Source: Rhodothermales bacterium (lineage in GTDB: Bacteria > Bacteroidota > Rhodothermia > Rhodothermales > Bin80). Taken from it: DNA of 64,000 nucleotides. Below are positions 27,220-35,423 of the stretch, in pieces. The notes below the pieces were generated by a model, which had not been told where the DNA came from, searched no databases, and saw nothing but the letters and a program-made list of their open reading frames with translations. The number at the start of each line of letters is the position of its first letter. Position 1 is the stretch's first letter. Made by a program: the position numbers and the translations under genes. The stretch is taken from assembly GCA_958296045.1 (NCBI GenBank), contig CATQHT010000002.1:248001-312000 (forward strand). Direction: 5' to 3'.

Positions 27220-28053
27220 TCAGCGCGAATGAGAACGAATGAGCTCGCCGATCTTCCGCACTTCGTTAAGCGTCGGTTCCATCTCGCCCCACCCGTTTTC
27301 GGGCATACGAATAGCCGAAAACAACGACGTAAATCTCACATCCACTTGCGGATCCCGGGCCTGATAATCAAGGTCCACACTCCCTGTATCAAGCACGTGG
27401 TAGCCATACCCGGCATGAAATCTATAGCGGCCATTGGAAAGAAAGAAAAGGTAAGACTCCCCTTCATTACCTTCGAACTCGTGAGACACGCGATTGAACC
27501 CGCCCCTCGAGTTCTTACCGGTTAACAACCGGAGTATAGCGTATTGACCTTCAAAGCTACCCCGGAGCACTTCCTGCACTTGTAGCACAACACTGGAACG
27601 AAACCCGTCTCGGGGCACCAGTGAATCGTACCGGTCGACAACCGTTGCGATGATTGCAACCTCCGACATCGCTGCAAAGCCAGCAATAGAACCCTGCCCT
27701 GGAACGCCCCGTATCACTCTCTCAAGATCATACCCGGCTTCCTTCAGGCGTGACACCGTTTCAAACGAATATCCGTTCATTAAGACGCGTGCTCCTATCA
27801 GCACCCCGATTATCCTGCTGGCGCGGGCGTTTAGCGCCGGGTCTTCGCCAGGATCCAGCTTGTTCCAGGCCTCCATTATTCTCTGCGCATCTTCGAATTG
27901 ATCCCTAGCTCGCAGGTACGCTTCCACTGTACCGTGGGTATCACCCGGTAATAAGGGCTTGGGTCTATCCTGGTTCACTCCAGAGGCAGGCAGAGCCCAA
28001 AGAGCCGCGAGCAGGAGAAACAACCCGCGTACAGAATACAGCGTAATCATCAT
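27220..28053 (-). CDS. Secreted or periplasmic hypothetical protein at the head of the protease cassette
   Basis: 277 residues with a clear signal peptide (GLFLLLAALWALPASG). The C-terminal half (VVLQVQEVLRGSFEGQYAIL, GESYLFFLSNGRYRFHAGYG) resembles a beta-barrel domain seen in many secreted hypothetical proteins. A helical segment (about 40-130) precedes it. The start codon ATG-ATG (28053/28050) overlaps the TGA of a truncated DruA-IS4 transposase fragment, so the native promoter was probably lost or replaced. About 95 bp separate it from the protease signal peptide. Function unknown. Confidence 0.65.
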   Translation of the reverse strand: MMITLYSVRGLFLLLAALWALPASGVNQDRPKPLLPGDTHGTVEAYLRARDQFEDAQRIMEAWNKLDPGEDPALNARASRIIGVLIGARVLMNGYSFETVSRLKEAGYDLERVIRGVPGQGSIAGFAAMSEVAIIATVVDRYDSLVPRDGFRSSVVLQVQEVLRGSFEGQYAILRLLTGKNSRGGFNRVSHEFEGNEGESYLFFLSNGRYRFHAGYGYHVLDTGSVDLDYQARDPQVDVRFTSLFSAIRMPENGWGEMEPTLNEVRKIGELIRSHSR

Positions 28054-28519
28054 GTGTGAGGCCCTTGCGGGCAGTTGGCAATCAGCTCAGCCAGCGCCTG
28101 CTGCAGGCACTGGCTCGCCTCGTGCAGGGCAAATAGAAAAATGTTCTCCAGAGTGACCGGTGAATCCGCCTCTTTGGATAAAAGCCGGTAACAGCCCCGA
28201 ACATCGGCTAGCTCATAGTCGGTGTGCCGTGCAATGCCCTCGCCCAGCACATCATTGAGCATGGCGGCGGTCTTCTCCAATCGTACCGACAATCTGCGAT
28301 CTCCCAAAGGTGCTCCGCCAAATTCCCTGGATACCCACTCCGAGAGTCCCTCTTCCGGCTGCCGTACCGGCAGCGTGCTGACCGTATGCGCCTGCAGCTT
28401 TGTCCTCCAGTCAGGGTCTAACTCATACACAAAGACCGCCTTCGGTGTTCGCGGCTCATCCTCGGGGTGGCGTTTCTTGCCAGAGGTCTGCCCAATGTAT
28501 CTGAAATTGGTGGCCTTAA
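28050..28519 (-). pseudogene. DruA(DUF4338)-IS4 transposase fragment, 3' piece
   Basis: On the minus strand the frame reads KATNFRYIGQTSGKKRH (end of the DUF4338 domain), a linker, and FVYELDPDWRTKLQ followed by SREFGGAPLGDRRLSVRLEK, which is the Tn5-type DNA-binding N-domain of IS4 transposases. It stops at 28050, well before the DDE core, so it is truncated. Its upstream half is at 30869-31018; the two were one gene before IS1634 inserted, because joining them gives the codons for CFKATNF. Confidence 0.8.
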
Positions 28520-28521
28520 CC

Positions 28522-28665
28522 CATCTTTGGCACTCGGGCTGACGGCGGGGCCTCGTTCGCCCTCAATTATCCGCCTGGAGGGCCGATTTCGGCCATCTTT
28601 GTCACTCAGGCTGACGGCGGGGCCTCGTTTTTCTTCGTTTTCCTCCTAGCGGGCCGATTTCAGCG
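28522..28665 (+). repeat. 72-bp tandem duplication of the IS1634 left end
   Basis: Two 72-bp units (28522-28593 and 28594-28665) share CATCTTTG(G/T)CACTC(G/A)GGCTGACGG, the following GCGGGGCCTCGTT, and GGGCCGATTTC near their ends. The element therefore has two potential left inverted repeats in direct order. Confidence 0.85.
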
Positions 28666-28776
28666 CCGTTTTTCGTCGATATTGTCGCCGATCGCGTTGT
28701 AGTGAAATAGATAGGGCCTCCGGGAACGCGCCGCGATCGGCGCCGTAACACCACCCCGGACCAGACGCGCAGCGCC

Positions 28777-30609
28777 ATCTTCGTACGAGCCTCTAATTAC
28801 CGCCGCAAAAACGGCCAGGTGCGAACCTCATTCGCGCTCCTTCAATCCGTACGCGTCGAAGGACAATCCACCCACCGTACCCTACTCAACCTCGGACGGG
28901 ATTTCAGTATCCCTAAGCAAGACTGGCCCGAACTCGCCAAGCAGGTCACCGCCCGACTGAAAGGACAAGCGCGCATCCCCGTACAGGAAGAGGATGAGCA
29001 CCTGAAGAACGCGGTCGATGATATCGTCAAACGACTTCTGGACCAAGGCTTTGACATCAATGCAAAACACCCGGATGGTCGCGACACCATTCTTACAGAC
29101 AAGGTCTACAACCCCGACGCCAAGACCGTCGGAGGCGAGCGCCTAGCGCTGCAAGCGCTCGAACTGCTGGGCATGGAAGAACTCTTGCGTGAACTCGAGT
29201 TTCCCGAAAATCATATCAAGCTCGCCTGTGCGTTGATCGTCGGACGCATGCTCTGTCCCGGCAGTGAACGGCGCACCCATAAGTGGATGACGGAGACCTC
29301 CAGTATCCTGGAGCTGCTGAACCTCCAGGAGCCAAGTCTGAGCATGCTGTACCGATGCTCAGACCGGTTGCACAAGCACCGGCATGAGATCATGAACCGC
29401 CTCTTTGGAAACACAAAGAGGGTGTTGGATTTTGACGAGACGATCGTGTTTTATGATCTAACAAATGCCTTTTATCACGGTCGGGAGAAAGGAGAACTCC
29501 TTCGTCGTGGGCGCAGCAAAGAGAAGCGGAGCGATTGTCCTCTGGTCACGCTGGCGCTGACGCTCGATGCCTCGGGATTCCCGCGCGGTGTGGAGATTCT
29601 ACCTGGCAACGCGAGCGAGCCGGCTACGCTCCAAAAGGCCATAGAGAACCTGAACGGAGCGACGCCCACCATCATCATGGATGCCGGTATTGCCACCAAA
29701 GCAAATCTGGCGTACTTGAAGGACAACAACCTCAACTGGATCTGTGTGGAGCGAAAAAGGGTGCCTCCTGTGCCCACCCAGGCACCCGATCAAGAGTTTG
29801 TAACCGCTAATGAGGTGAAAGTCCGGGCTTGGAAGCTCCCCGAGGAGGAGGGAGTAGTGCGCGTCTATGTACACAGTGAAGCCCGGCAGGCCACCGACGA
29901 GCAGATCTTGCAGACCAAATGCGACCAGTTTGAAGCGGCACTGCAATACCTCCATGAGGGACTGCCCGTGCCCAGACGCCTGAAAAATATCAAGAAAGTC
30001 GAACGCAAGGTTGGTCGCCTGCAGGAGAAGTACAAGTCGGTGGCCCACCTGTATGAGGTTGAGGTGAAGCAGAAGGAGGGGACACAGCGTGCCGCATCGG
30101 TCACGTTTAGCAAGCGTACCTCCCATCAGAAAAAAACCCAGGCCGCCGGAGGGTATGTGCTCAGCACCAGCCATACCACCTGGTCTGCCAAAAAGATTGC
30201 GCGCACCTACTGGCGGCTCACGGAAATTGAGGCCACGTTCCGAGTCATGAAGTCCGACCTGGGATTACGGCCTATCTATCACAGCAAAGATGAGCGGATT
30301 GAAGGACATCTGTTCATTACCGTGCTGGCCTACCACGTGTCCCATTTGATCCGCACCAAGCTCAAGGCCAACCATGTCCATGAAAGCTGGAATGCGCTCC
30401 GCTTCAAACTCAACCGGATCCATCGGATTACCACGGTGCTACCAAAGAGTAAGCACCGCTATATCGTCCTCAAAGTGGATCAGAAGTTGACGCCATGCTT
30501 GCAGCGGATCGTCCATTGTCTGGGCATGAGCTACGATCCCGCGGCGACAAGAAGCAAGGAGGAATACTCCAGTGAGCCGAACGATCTGAAAAAACCTCCT
30601 GATTCATGA
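28777..30609 (+). CDS. IS1634-family DDE transposase
   Basis: About 600 residues. DDE residues sit in FYDLTNAFYHG, IIMDAGIATKANL and WRLTEIEATFRVMKSDLGLRP, with the conserved block GFPRGVEILPGNASEP between. The family N-terminus (FVRASNYRRKNGQVRTS) lies upstream of the first ATG/GTG in frame: GTG 28819 would cut it off, and the codon at the expected start (28777) is ATC. Either translation begins at a rare start or the original ATG has mutated. A diverged 5'-truncated relative lies at 46906-48240. Confidence 0.85.
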   Translation: MFVRASNYRRKNGQVRTSFALLQSVRVEGQSTHRTLLNLGRDFSIPKQDWPELAKQVTARLKGQARIPVQEEDEHLKNAVDDIVKRLLDQGFDINAKHPDGRDTILTDKVYNPDAKTVGGERLALQALELLGMEELLRELEFPENHIKLACALIVGRMLCPGSERRTHKWMTETSSILELLNLQEPSLSMLYRCSDRLHKHRHEIMNRLFGNTKRVLDFDETIVFYDLTNAFYHGREKGELLRRGRSKEKRSDCPLVTLALTLDASGFPRGVEILPGNASEPATLQKAIENLNGATPTIIMDAGIATKANLAYLKDNNLNWICVERKRVPPVPTQAPDQEFVTANEVKVRAWKLPEEEGVVRVYVHSEARQATDEQILQTKCDQFEAALQYLHEGLPVPRRLKNIKKVERKVGRLQEKYKSVAHLYEVEVKQKEGTQRAASVTFSKRTSHQKKTQAAGGYVLSTSHTTWSAKKIARTYWRLTEIEATFRVMKSDLGLRPIYHSKDERIEGHLFITVLAYHVSHLIRTKLKANHVHESWNALRFKLNRIHRITTVLPKSKHRYIVLKVDQKLTPCLQRIVHCLGMSYDPAATRSKEEYSSEPNDLKKPPDS

Positions 30610-30868
30610 ATGCTGTGACGCCCCCCATGCCTCACGCCAGTACCCACTCCAGAAGGAGTAGCGTGAGCTGTGTCCGATTCGGACAGATGAGACCCGATCA
30701 AGGGGCCCCAATACGACGAAGGACACGCAAGACAGGGGCGAACACCCCCTAAGCCACCACCGACCGCTCCGGTAATCAGAAAGGCTCCATAGCACCCGGA
30801 AAAACGCCCCCCAGAACGGGGACAGGGGAGGTCCGACCTCTCACTTCACTACAAGTGACAAAGTCGAG

Positions 30869-31018
30869 TTAAAGCAACTGCTGGTTCGCTCAGCGTCCAC
30901 AAACGTCTCAATGATCCAGGGCCGATAGCCGTAACACGCTTCAAAGTCCACCTCCGCACGCCGCAACACTTGACCCAGGACATGACTGTCCAGATTCCGA
31001 CACGAACCACGAATCAAC
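30869..31018 (-). pseudogene. DruA (DUF4338) fragment, 5' piece
   Basis: The minus-strand frame reads CRNLDSHVLGQVLRRAEVDF then ACYGYRPWIIETFVDAER, matching the DUF4338 core that the 59.9-62.5 kb element shows as VRCKNLASFVLGRVFRRL. Upstream of 31018 the homology ends near a hairpin. Continues at 28519 after removal of IS1634. Confidence 0.75.
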
Positions 31019-31025
31019 GTCGAGT

Positions 31026-31053
31026 AGCCCGGGGGAATCTCACACCCCGGGCT
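31026..31053. terminator. GC-rich perfect hairpin
   Basis: AGCCCGGGG and CCCCGGGCT form a perfect 9-bp stem around a 10-nt loop. No T-run follows on either strand, so termination is uncertain. It lies between the DruA fragment and the 3' end of the group II intron, a type of site that class C introns favour. Confidence 0.4.
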
Positions 31054-31084
31054 CTCACAGGTAGGGTCGGGGTCTGGCGCGCCA

Positions 31085-31544
31085 ATCCACAGGACTCAGT
31101 CGGTAACCGCCGTGTCCTGGAATCACGTTTCCAGACCCCGCCACATCAAACCACGGCGTGCGGTTTTCCCGCACCGGGCTTTCCTGCTGGATACGCCGTA
31201 AAGTTCATACGCAGTTGGCGTGGGCGTGCTTTCGGCCTGTAGTACGAAATGCGCCACTGGTCGTACAGTTCCAGTCGCTCGTAGAACATGCGCCTAATCC
31301 ACCGTTTCCATCCATAGCCCCGGCGTCCTCGAGCACGCATCAGATGGCGCCTGATCTTCAATTCTACCCAATTGCGGACGTAAGCAAAGCATCGGCTCGA
31401 GTGCCCTATCCGAAAATAGTTCAACCATCCCCGCAAAATCGGGTTGATGCGTGCGATTACACGTGAGACCGGCTGTGAGCGAAAACGTCGGAATACCTCC
31501 TTGAGCCGCCGTAGCAGCTTCGTGCGCGCCTTCATACGGGGCAC
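31085..31544 (-). mobile_element. 3' end of a group II intron with maturase C-terminus
   Basis: The minus strand encodes the maturase/thumb and C-terminal domain of an intron reverse transcriptase (VIARINPILRGWLNYFRIGH, WVELKIRRHLMRARGRRGYG). It is followed by domain V (GCCCGGTGCGGGAAAACCGC with a long stem) and a domain VI-like stem with TCTGGAAACGTGATTCCAGG. All upstream reverse-transcriptase parts are missing; at about 31550 the sequence passes into a tyrosine-integrase relic. Related domain V/VI sequence lies at 16050-16135. Confidence 0.8.
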
Positions 31545-31551
31545 CGTCAGG

Positions 31552-32210
31552 GCGCCCCAGCTGGTTGCGTGCGTAGCGTGCCGGCATGGCAGCGGACTGC
31601 CAGCGCCCGGCGACCTGGAGCTCGGTGAGGCCGGCCCCTCTAGCGGCCAGGACCTGCGCGCAGCCTACGCGCCCGGAGTGGCCGGCGAACCGGCCCTCGC
31701 TACCGCCTTGATGCGGTTGGCAATGGCGCGCGCGGACATGGCAAAGATCCGGTCCTCGGGCAGCGCATCCGCAGGCTTGATGCGCTGCAGGCAGGCGGCG
31801 GTGTCGGCGGTGAGGTAGGCTACGTGGCCGCGCGCTTTCTGGTCGATTTTGGAACGCGCGATGTGCAGCCTGCCGAAGCCGTCGGATGCTTCCACGGACA
31901 GGTCCTGCCACTGAAGGGTTGCGGCTTCGCTGCGGCGCAGGAGGCCGTCGCGCATGGTGCGCACGAGCGCGATATCCATGTGCCCGCGCCGGGTGGCGGC
32001 CTTGGCTGTCTCCATGCAGCGCCCCCGGCCCCGCCCTTTGCGGGGAGCGCAGGCGGTGGCTTCAATCTTGGCGATCACCTCGCAGGTGAGCCCGGTGACC
32101 TGCGCGAGCTTCTGGGGACGCTCGCGGCGCAGGCCCCTAGCTGCCGTTTGCTGCACGGCCGCTGGTAGCGAGAAATCTGACCAGCCTAGAGGGGCCGATC
32201 TCGGCACGAG
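31552..32210 (-). pseudogene. Tyrosine recombinase (integrase), frameshifted
   Basis: The first frame (about 32200-31690) has the box I Arg (MRDGLLRRSEAATLQWQDLS) and the Lys region HIARSKIDQKARGHVAYLTA. After a frame change near 31690 another frame gives the HxxR box and tail GHSGRVGCAQVLAARGAGLT and QVAGRWQSAAMPARYARNQ with the nucleophilic Tyr. Catalytic residues are all present but in two frames. It is joined to the group II intron fragment and has no N-terminal DNA-binding domain of the usual size. It may mark the edge of an old integrated element. Confidence 0.75.
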
Positions 32211-33216
32211 TATCCCCTGACATAGACGAGCGGATTGCGCGGTTTCCATCCCTCTTCCATGTTTCTCTTTCCGTCCCGAATTCAACACAGTACTACCTGG
32301 TACCATTGGTGGACGCTGCTATTCAGTCGCCATTGCACTCCAGCCGCCATTCGATCGCGCGGCACTGTGCCAAGGTTTCTGAACACGACCTTCACCAGGC
32401 GCGAGTCGGAAAACCCCAATTCCGCTTCTAACGTTTCGGCCTGGTCGTCGCTGGTGCCACCATCATAGACGACCTAGCTAATACTGGCGCCCTGCCGCTG
32501 CGGTAGCTCGTGTAGTGCGGGTGCCCTGAAATACATGACTCCATGCCAGAGTGACTGGATCATAGCCAGGAACGACGTCGTCTCCGTTGCATACCTTTTG
32601 ACCAGAAGCGTTTGGGGCGCTAAGCGAACCGTCTGTCGCTCACAGAAACAGCGAAACAGCTCCAGCGAGACCTGCGTGAGCATGCGGCTGCTACATCTGT
32701 CACATCGAGAGGCCGCAACCATGATGCTGATTCATGGTTCCGAGGGTAATCGGCAGCCTGCCCCCCGAAAGTGGGCTCCGCCCACGAGCCTTTCGGTCGA
32801 TTCTGCGCACCTCTTGACGGATCCAGCATCTCATCGCCCTGCAAATCCGGTCAGCGTGCAGTCATGGACTTGTCTGATGCCAGCGGTGACTTCAATGGGC
32901 TTGGCTGGTCGCCACGATGCTGCACATCTCCTCGAGGTTGGCGAAATTCGTAGAATTGCAGCGTCCCTGGCCGCTGGTACGACGGATGGGTAACCAGAAC
33001 ACTTCGGCCAGTAAACGGCGCTGGCAAATGAGATTCGTGCCCCACGGGGTTACGTCTTATGTTGCAGCGGTTATTCAGCAATGACTACGCTCGGGATATG
33101 ATCCTGGTACTCATCTTGGCGGTACGCGGCACCTGTCAGCTCCCAGACGCCAGTGCCCAAGTGTGGGATGAGCGAAATTCCTGGAAGAGATCCGAACATC
33201 TGAAGAATGAACGCCT
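32211..33216. other. No recognisable gene
   Basis: About 1 kb between the integrase relic and yqgE. Frames up to 150 codons exist on both strands (for example 32474-32722 minus with a CDRC motif, and 32535-32993 plus), none with family features. The minus-strand peptide VVYDGGTSDDQAETLEAELG around 32400 looks protein-like and could be a relic of an unknown gene. Confidence 0.35.
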
Positions 33217-33789
33217 GTGAACCCGGAAACCCTGAACAGATCCGTCCCGCCTAAACCAGGTGACCTGCTCGTGTCTCCACCAGAGCTGCGGGATCCCAAC
33301 TTTCAACGGTCCGTCGTGCTCCTCTGCGAACATTCCGATGCAGGATCCTTTGGGCTGGTACTCAACAAACCGTCAAACCTGCAGATGAGGGATCTGCCGC
33401 TGGAGTTCTTAAGTAATGCGGTGCTGTCCTATGGTGGTCCTGTACTGCCTACCACCTTGCATTTTCTCCACAGCCACGAGAGCCTTACGCCAGAATCGAT
33501 CCCAGTGGTCGGTCAGCTGCGGAGGGGCGGAGATTTTGACCTTATTCGAGAGCTAGTTGAACTGGAGATGGTGGGACCCGAAGATGTGCGGTTCTTCTTG
33601 GGATACTCTGGATGGGCCCCAGAGCAACTGCAGGACGAAATACAACAGGGTGGCTGGTTGGTGGTCCGCGGACTGCATAAGCTGGCGCTCGCACCGGACC
33701 CTGCAGGCCTTTGGCGCACGGTATTGACCCTTATGGGTGGAGACTATGCTCTTTTGGTCAACTATCCAGATGACATTCGGCTCAATTGA
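33217..33789 (+). CDS. yqgE: YqgE/AlgH family protein (UPF0301)
   Basis: 190 residues, full length for the family. Signatures are GDLLVSPPELRDPNFQRSVV, GSFGLVLNKPSNL, YGGPVLPTTLHFLH and FFLGYSGWAPEQLQDEI. The family is widespread in Gram-negative bacteria; its biochemical role is unclear, and in Pseudomonas it was named for an effect on alginate expression. Start GTG 33217. It lies about 370 bp upstream of the haem operon in the same direction but probably has its own promoter. Confidence 0.93.
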   Translation: MNPETLNRSVPPKPGDLLVSPPELRDPNFQRSVVLLCEHSDAGSFGLVLNKPSNLQMRDLPLEFLSNAVLSYGGPVLPTTLHFLHSHESLTPESIPVVGQLRRGGDFDLIRELVELEMVGPEDVRFFLGYSGWAPEQLQDEIQQGGWLVVRGLHKLALAPDPAGLWRTVLTLMGGDYALLVNYPDDIRLN

Positions 33790-34162
33790 CGTCGGTCCAG
33801 GGTAGTGCCGCCTGTAGCCGGGCCCAGCACTCCAAAGCAGGTTCTGTCCTGCCCTCGGCCTTTAAAGCAAGCATATTTCGTTTGTGCTTCAGTAAATCGC
33901 CGGTGTGCTGTTGGAGGCCAGCCGTACTTGGCCCCCGTGGCCCGCGGTGCGTGCTACCTGGACCTGGCTCAGGTTGTGGCCACCAGGACTGGGGTTGGGT
34001 TGCGACTGGGGGGTCTGGGGCATGTCGGTGTGGCGCACTTCAGATTACGGCTCACCATGTAAGCGACATAGTGCACGACAGGCCTGCCTGTGAAAAAATG
34101 CGTAATGCCCTATTTTCACTGGAGAACTTCTTTTCTTTCAGGCTAGTGCAATACTGCGGGGA
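33790..34162 (+). promoter_or_regulatory. Intergenic region upstream of hemA
   Basis: About 370 bp without a convincing gene (a 126-codon plus-strand frame has odd Cys/Ser/Gly-rich composition). The last 80 bases are AT-richer (CCCTATTTTCACTGG, TTCTTTTCTTTC) and likely carry the promoter and leader of the nine-gene haem operon. I cannot see a riboswitch or a strong operator palindrome. Confidence 0.35.
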
Positions 34163-35422
34163 ATGATCGAGAGAATCGGCTGCCTTGGCCTGAGCCACCA
34201 CCACGCGCCAGTGGTGGTGCGCGAATCGTTGTGCCTTACTCCTGAAGCCAAAGGCAGGCTCTACGTACGCGCTGCCACCCTGCCAGGATTCGCCCTGCTC
34301 TCCACCTGCAACAGGCTAGAATTCTATGTGGAGCGCGCCCAAGACGATGAACGGACCCTTATAGCAGCCGTCCGCGACCTTCTCCCACCCAGCCACGGCC
34401 AGCACCTACCTAAGGTACAGTCATACATGTATGAGTACTTGGGGTCGCAAGCGGTCCAGCACCTAGCGTCGGTCGCGGCAGGCCTGGATTCAATGGTGGT
34501 GGGCGAGCCGCAGATCCAGGGTCAGGTACAGGAGTGCCTCCGCGATTCGGAGTCGTATGCCTGCGCAAGCCCACTGCTGGCCGACGTGTTTTATGCGGCA
34601 CTGAAGGCCGGAGGTCGCGTCCGCCAGGAAACCGCACTGTCGCGCCACCCGGTAAGCGTTATTTCTGCTGGCATCAACATGGCGCAAGAGCTGCTGGGTA
34701 CGCTCGAAGGCCGACGTATCACCGTCATCGGTGCGGGCGACATGGGCAGCAAAGCCGCCAAAATCCTTTCCAAAGTGGGGGCGGAGAGGCTGGCTATAGT
34801 CAATCGTACCGAAGAGTATGCCTTCGAGCTTGCGGCCCGGGTGGGGGCGGAAGCCTATCCGCTGGATGCGCTTTCAGACGTTCTGTATGCAACGGATGTT
34901 GTGTTTTGCGTGGCGCGCCCACAAGACCTGATCGTGACCTTGCACCACCTCCAAGGACGGCCTGGGCCGTTGCTTGTCATGGACCTGGCAGTGCCGCGCA
35001 GCGTGGATCCCGCGGTGGAGCGCCTGCCCGGCATCCGTCTTCGAGACATCGACAGTCTCAAAAGCATTATGAAGGCATCGATGGCCCTGCGCCGCGCCGA
35101 AGTCCCCAAAGCGGAGGCCATCGTGGACGAAGAGGTGTCGGCACTCGAAGACCGCCTGCGCGTGCAGTCCGTAGAGCCGGTGATACGCCACCTGAGACTC
35201 AAAGCCGAATCCATTCGGAAGCAGGAGCTGGCACGAGCGCTCAAGGGCATCAAGGGTATCAAGGGGAAGGCTCAGGAAGACGTCGAGCATTTGCTGCGCA
35301 CCTTTTCGCGCACGCTAGTCAATAAGATTCTGCACGAGCCCACGAAGCAGCTTCGCGTACATGCAAGCCACGACGACGCCAAAGCTGCCACGGAGCTCAT
35401 CGAGGCGCTCTTCGCATTGTGA
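34163..35422 (+). CDS. hemA: Glutamyl-tRNA reductase
   Basis: 419 residues. First committed step of C5-pathway tetrapyrrole synthesis: NADPH-dependent reduction of Glu-tRNA to glutamate-1-semialdehyde. The catalytic Cys is in LLSTCNRLEFY (about residue 50); the Rossmann domain has TVIGAGDMGSKAA; GLDSMVVGEPQIQGQV is the diagnostic block before it; the C-terminal dimerisation helix is present. ATG 34163 follows a purine-rich GGGGA directly. It is the first gene of the operon; the last, hemL, catalyses the next reaction. The stop at 35422 is one base before the hemC GTG. Confidence 0.97.
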   Translation: MIERIGCLGLSHHHAPVVVRESLCLTPEAKGRLYVRAATLPGFALLSTCNRLEFYVERAQDDERTLIAAVRDLLPPSHGQHLPKVQSYMYEYLGSQAVQHLASVAAGLDSMVVGEPQIQGQVQECLRDSESYACASPLLADVFYAALKAGGRVRQETALSRHPVSVISAGINMAQELLGTLEGRRITVIGAGDMGSKAAKILSKVGAERLAIVNRTEEYAFELAARVGAEAYPLDALSDVLYATDVVFCVARPQDLIVTLHHLQGRPGPLLVMDLAVPRSVDPAVERLPGIRLRDIDSLKSIMKASMALRRAEVPKAEAIVDEEVSALEDRLRVQSVEPVIRHLRLKAESIRKQELARALKGIKGIKGKAQEDVEHLLRTFSRTLVNKILHEPTKQLRVHASHDDAKAATELIEALFAL

Positions 35423-35423
35423 C

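Larger units (their letters stand above)
28520..30868 (+). mobile_element. IS1634-family insertion sequence nested in the DruA-IS4 relic
   Basis: 2349 bp, flanked by TTAA (28516-28519 and 30869-30872). Removal of the element and one TTAA restores the DruA frame (TGC TTT AAG GCC ACC). The termini are imperfect inverted repeats around CTTTGGCACT at the left and, inverted, CTTTGTCACT at the right. The left end is duplicated in tandem. It contains one long transposase gene. Confidence 0.85.

Noticed and set aside
33790-34162. Riboswitch or tRNA upstream of hemA
   Set aside because: No cloverleaf, T-box or known riboswitch core can be seen by eye; only an AT-richer stretch before the gene.
34534-35325. 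263-codon plus-strand frame inside hemA
   Set aside because: Out-of-frame shadow of hemA, with Arg/Pro-rich composition typical of shadow frames in GC-rich genes.
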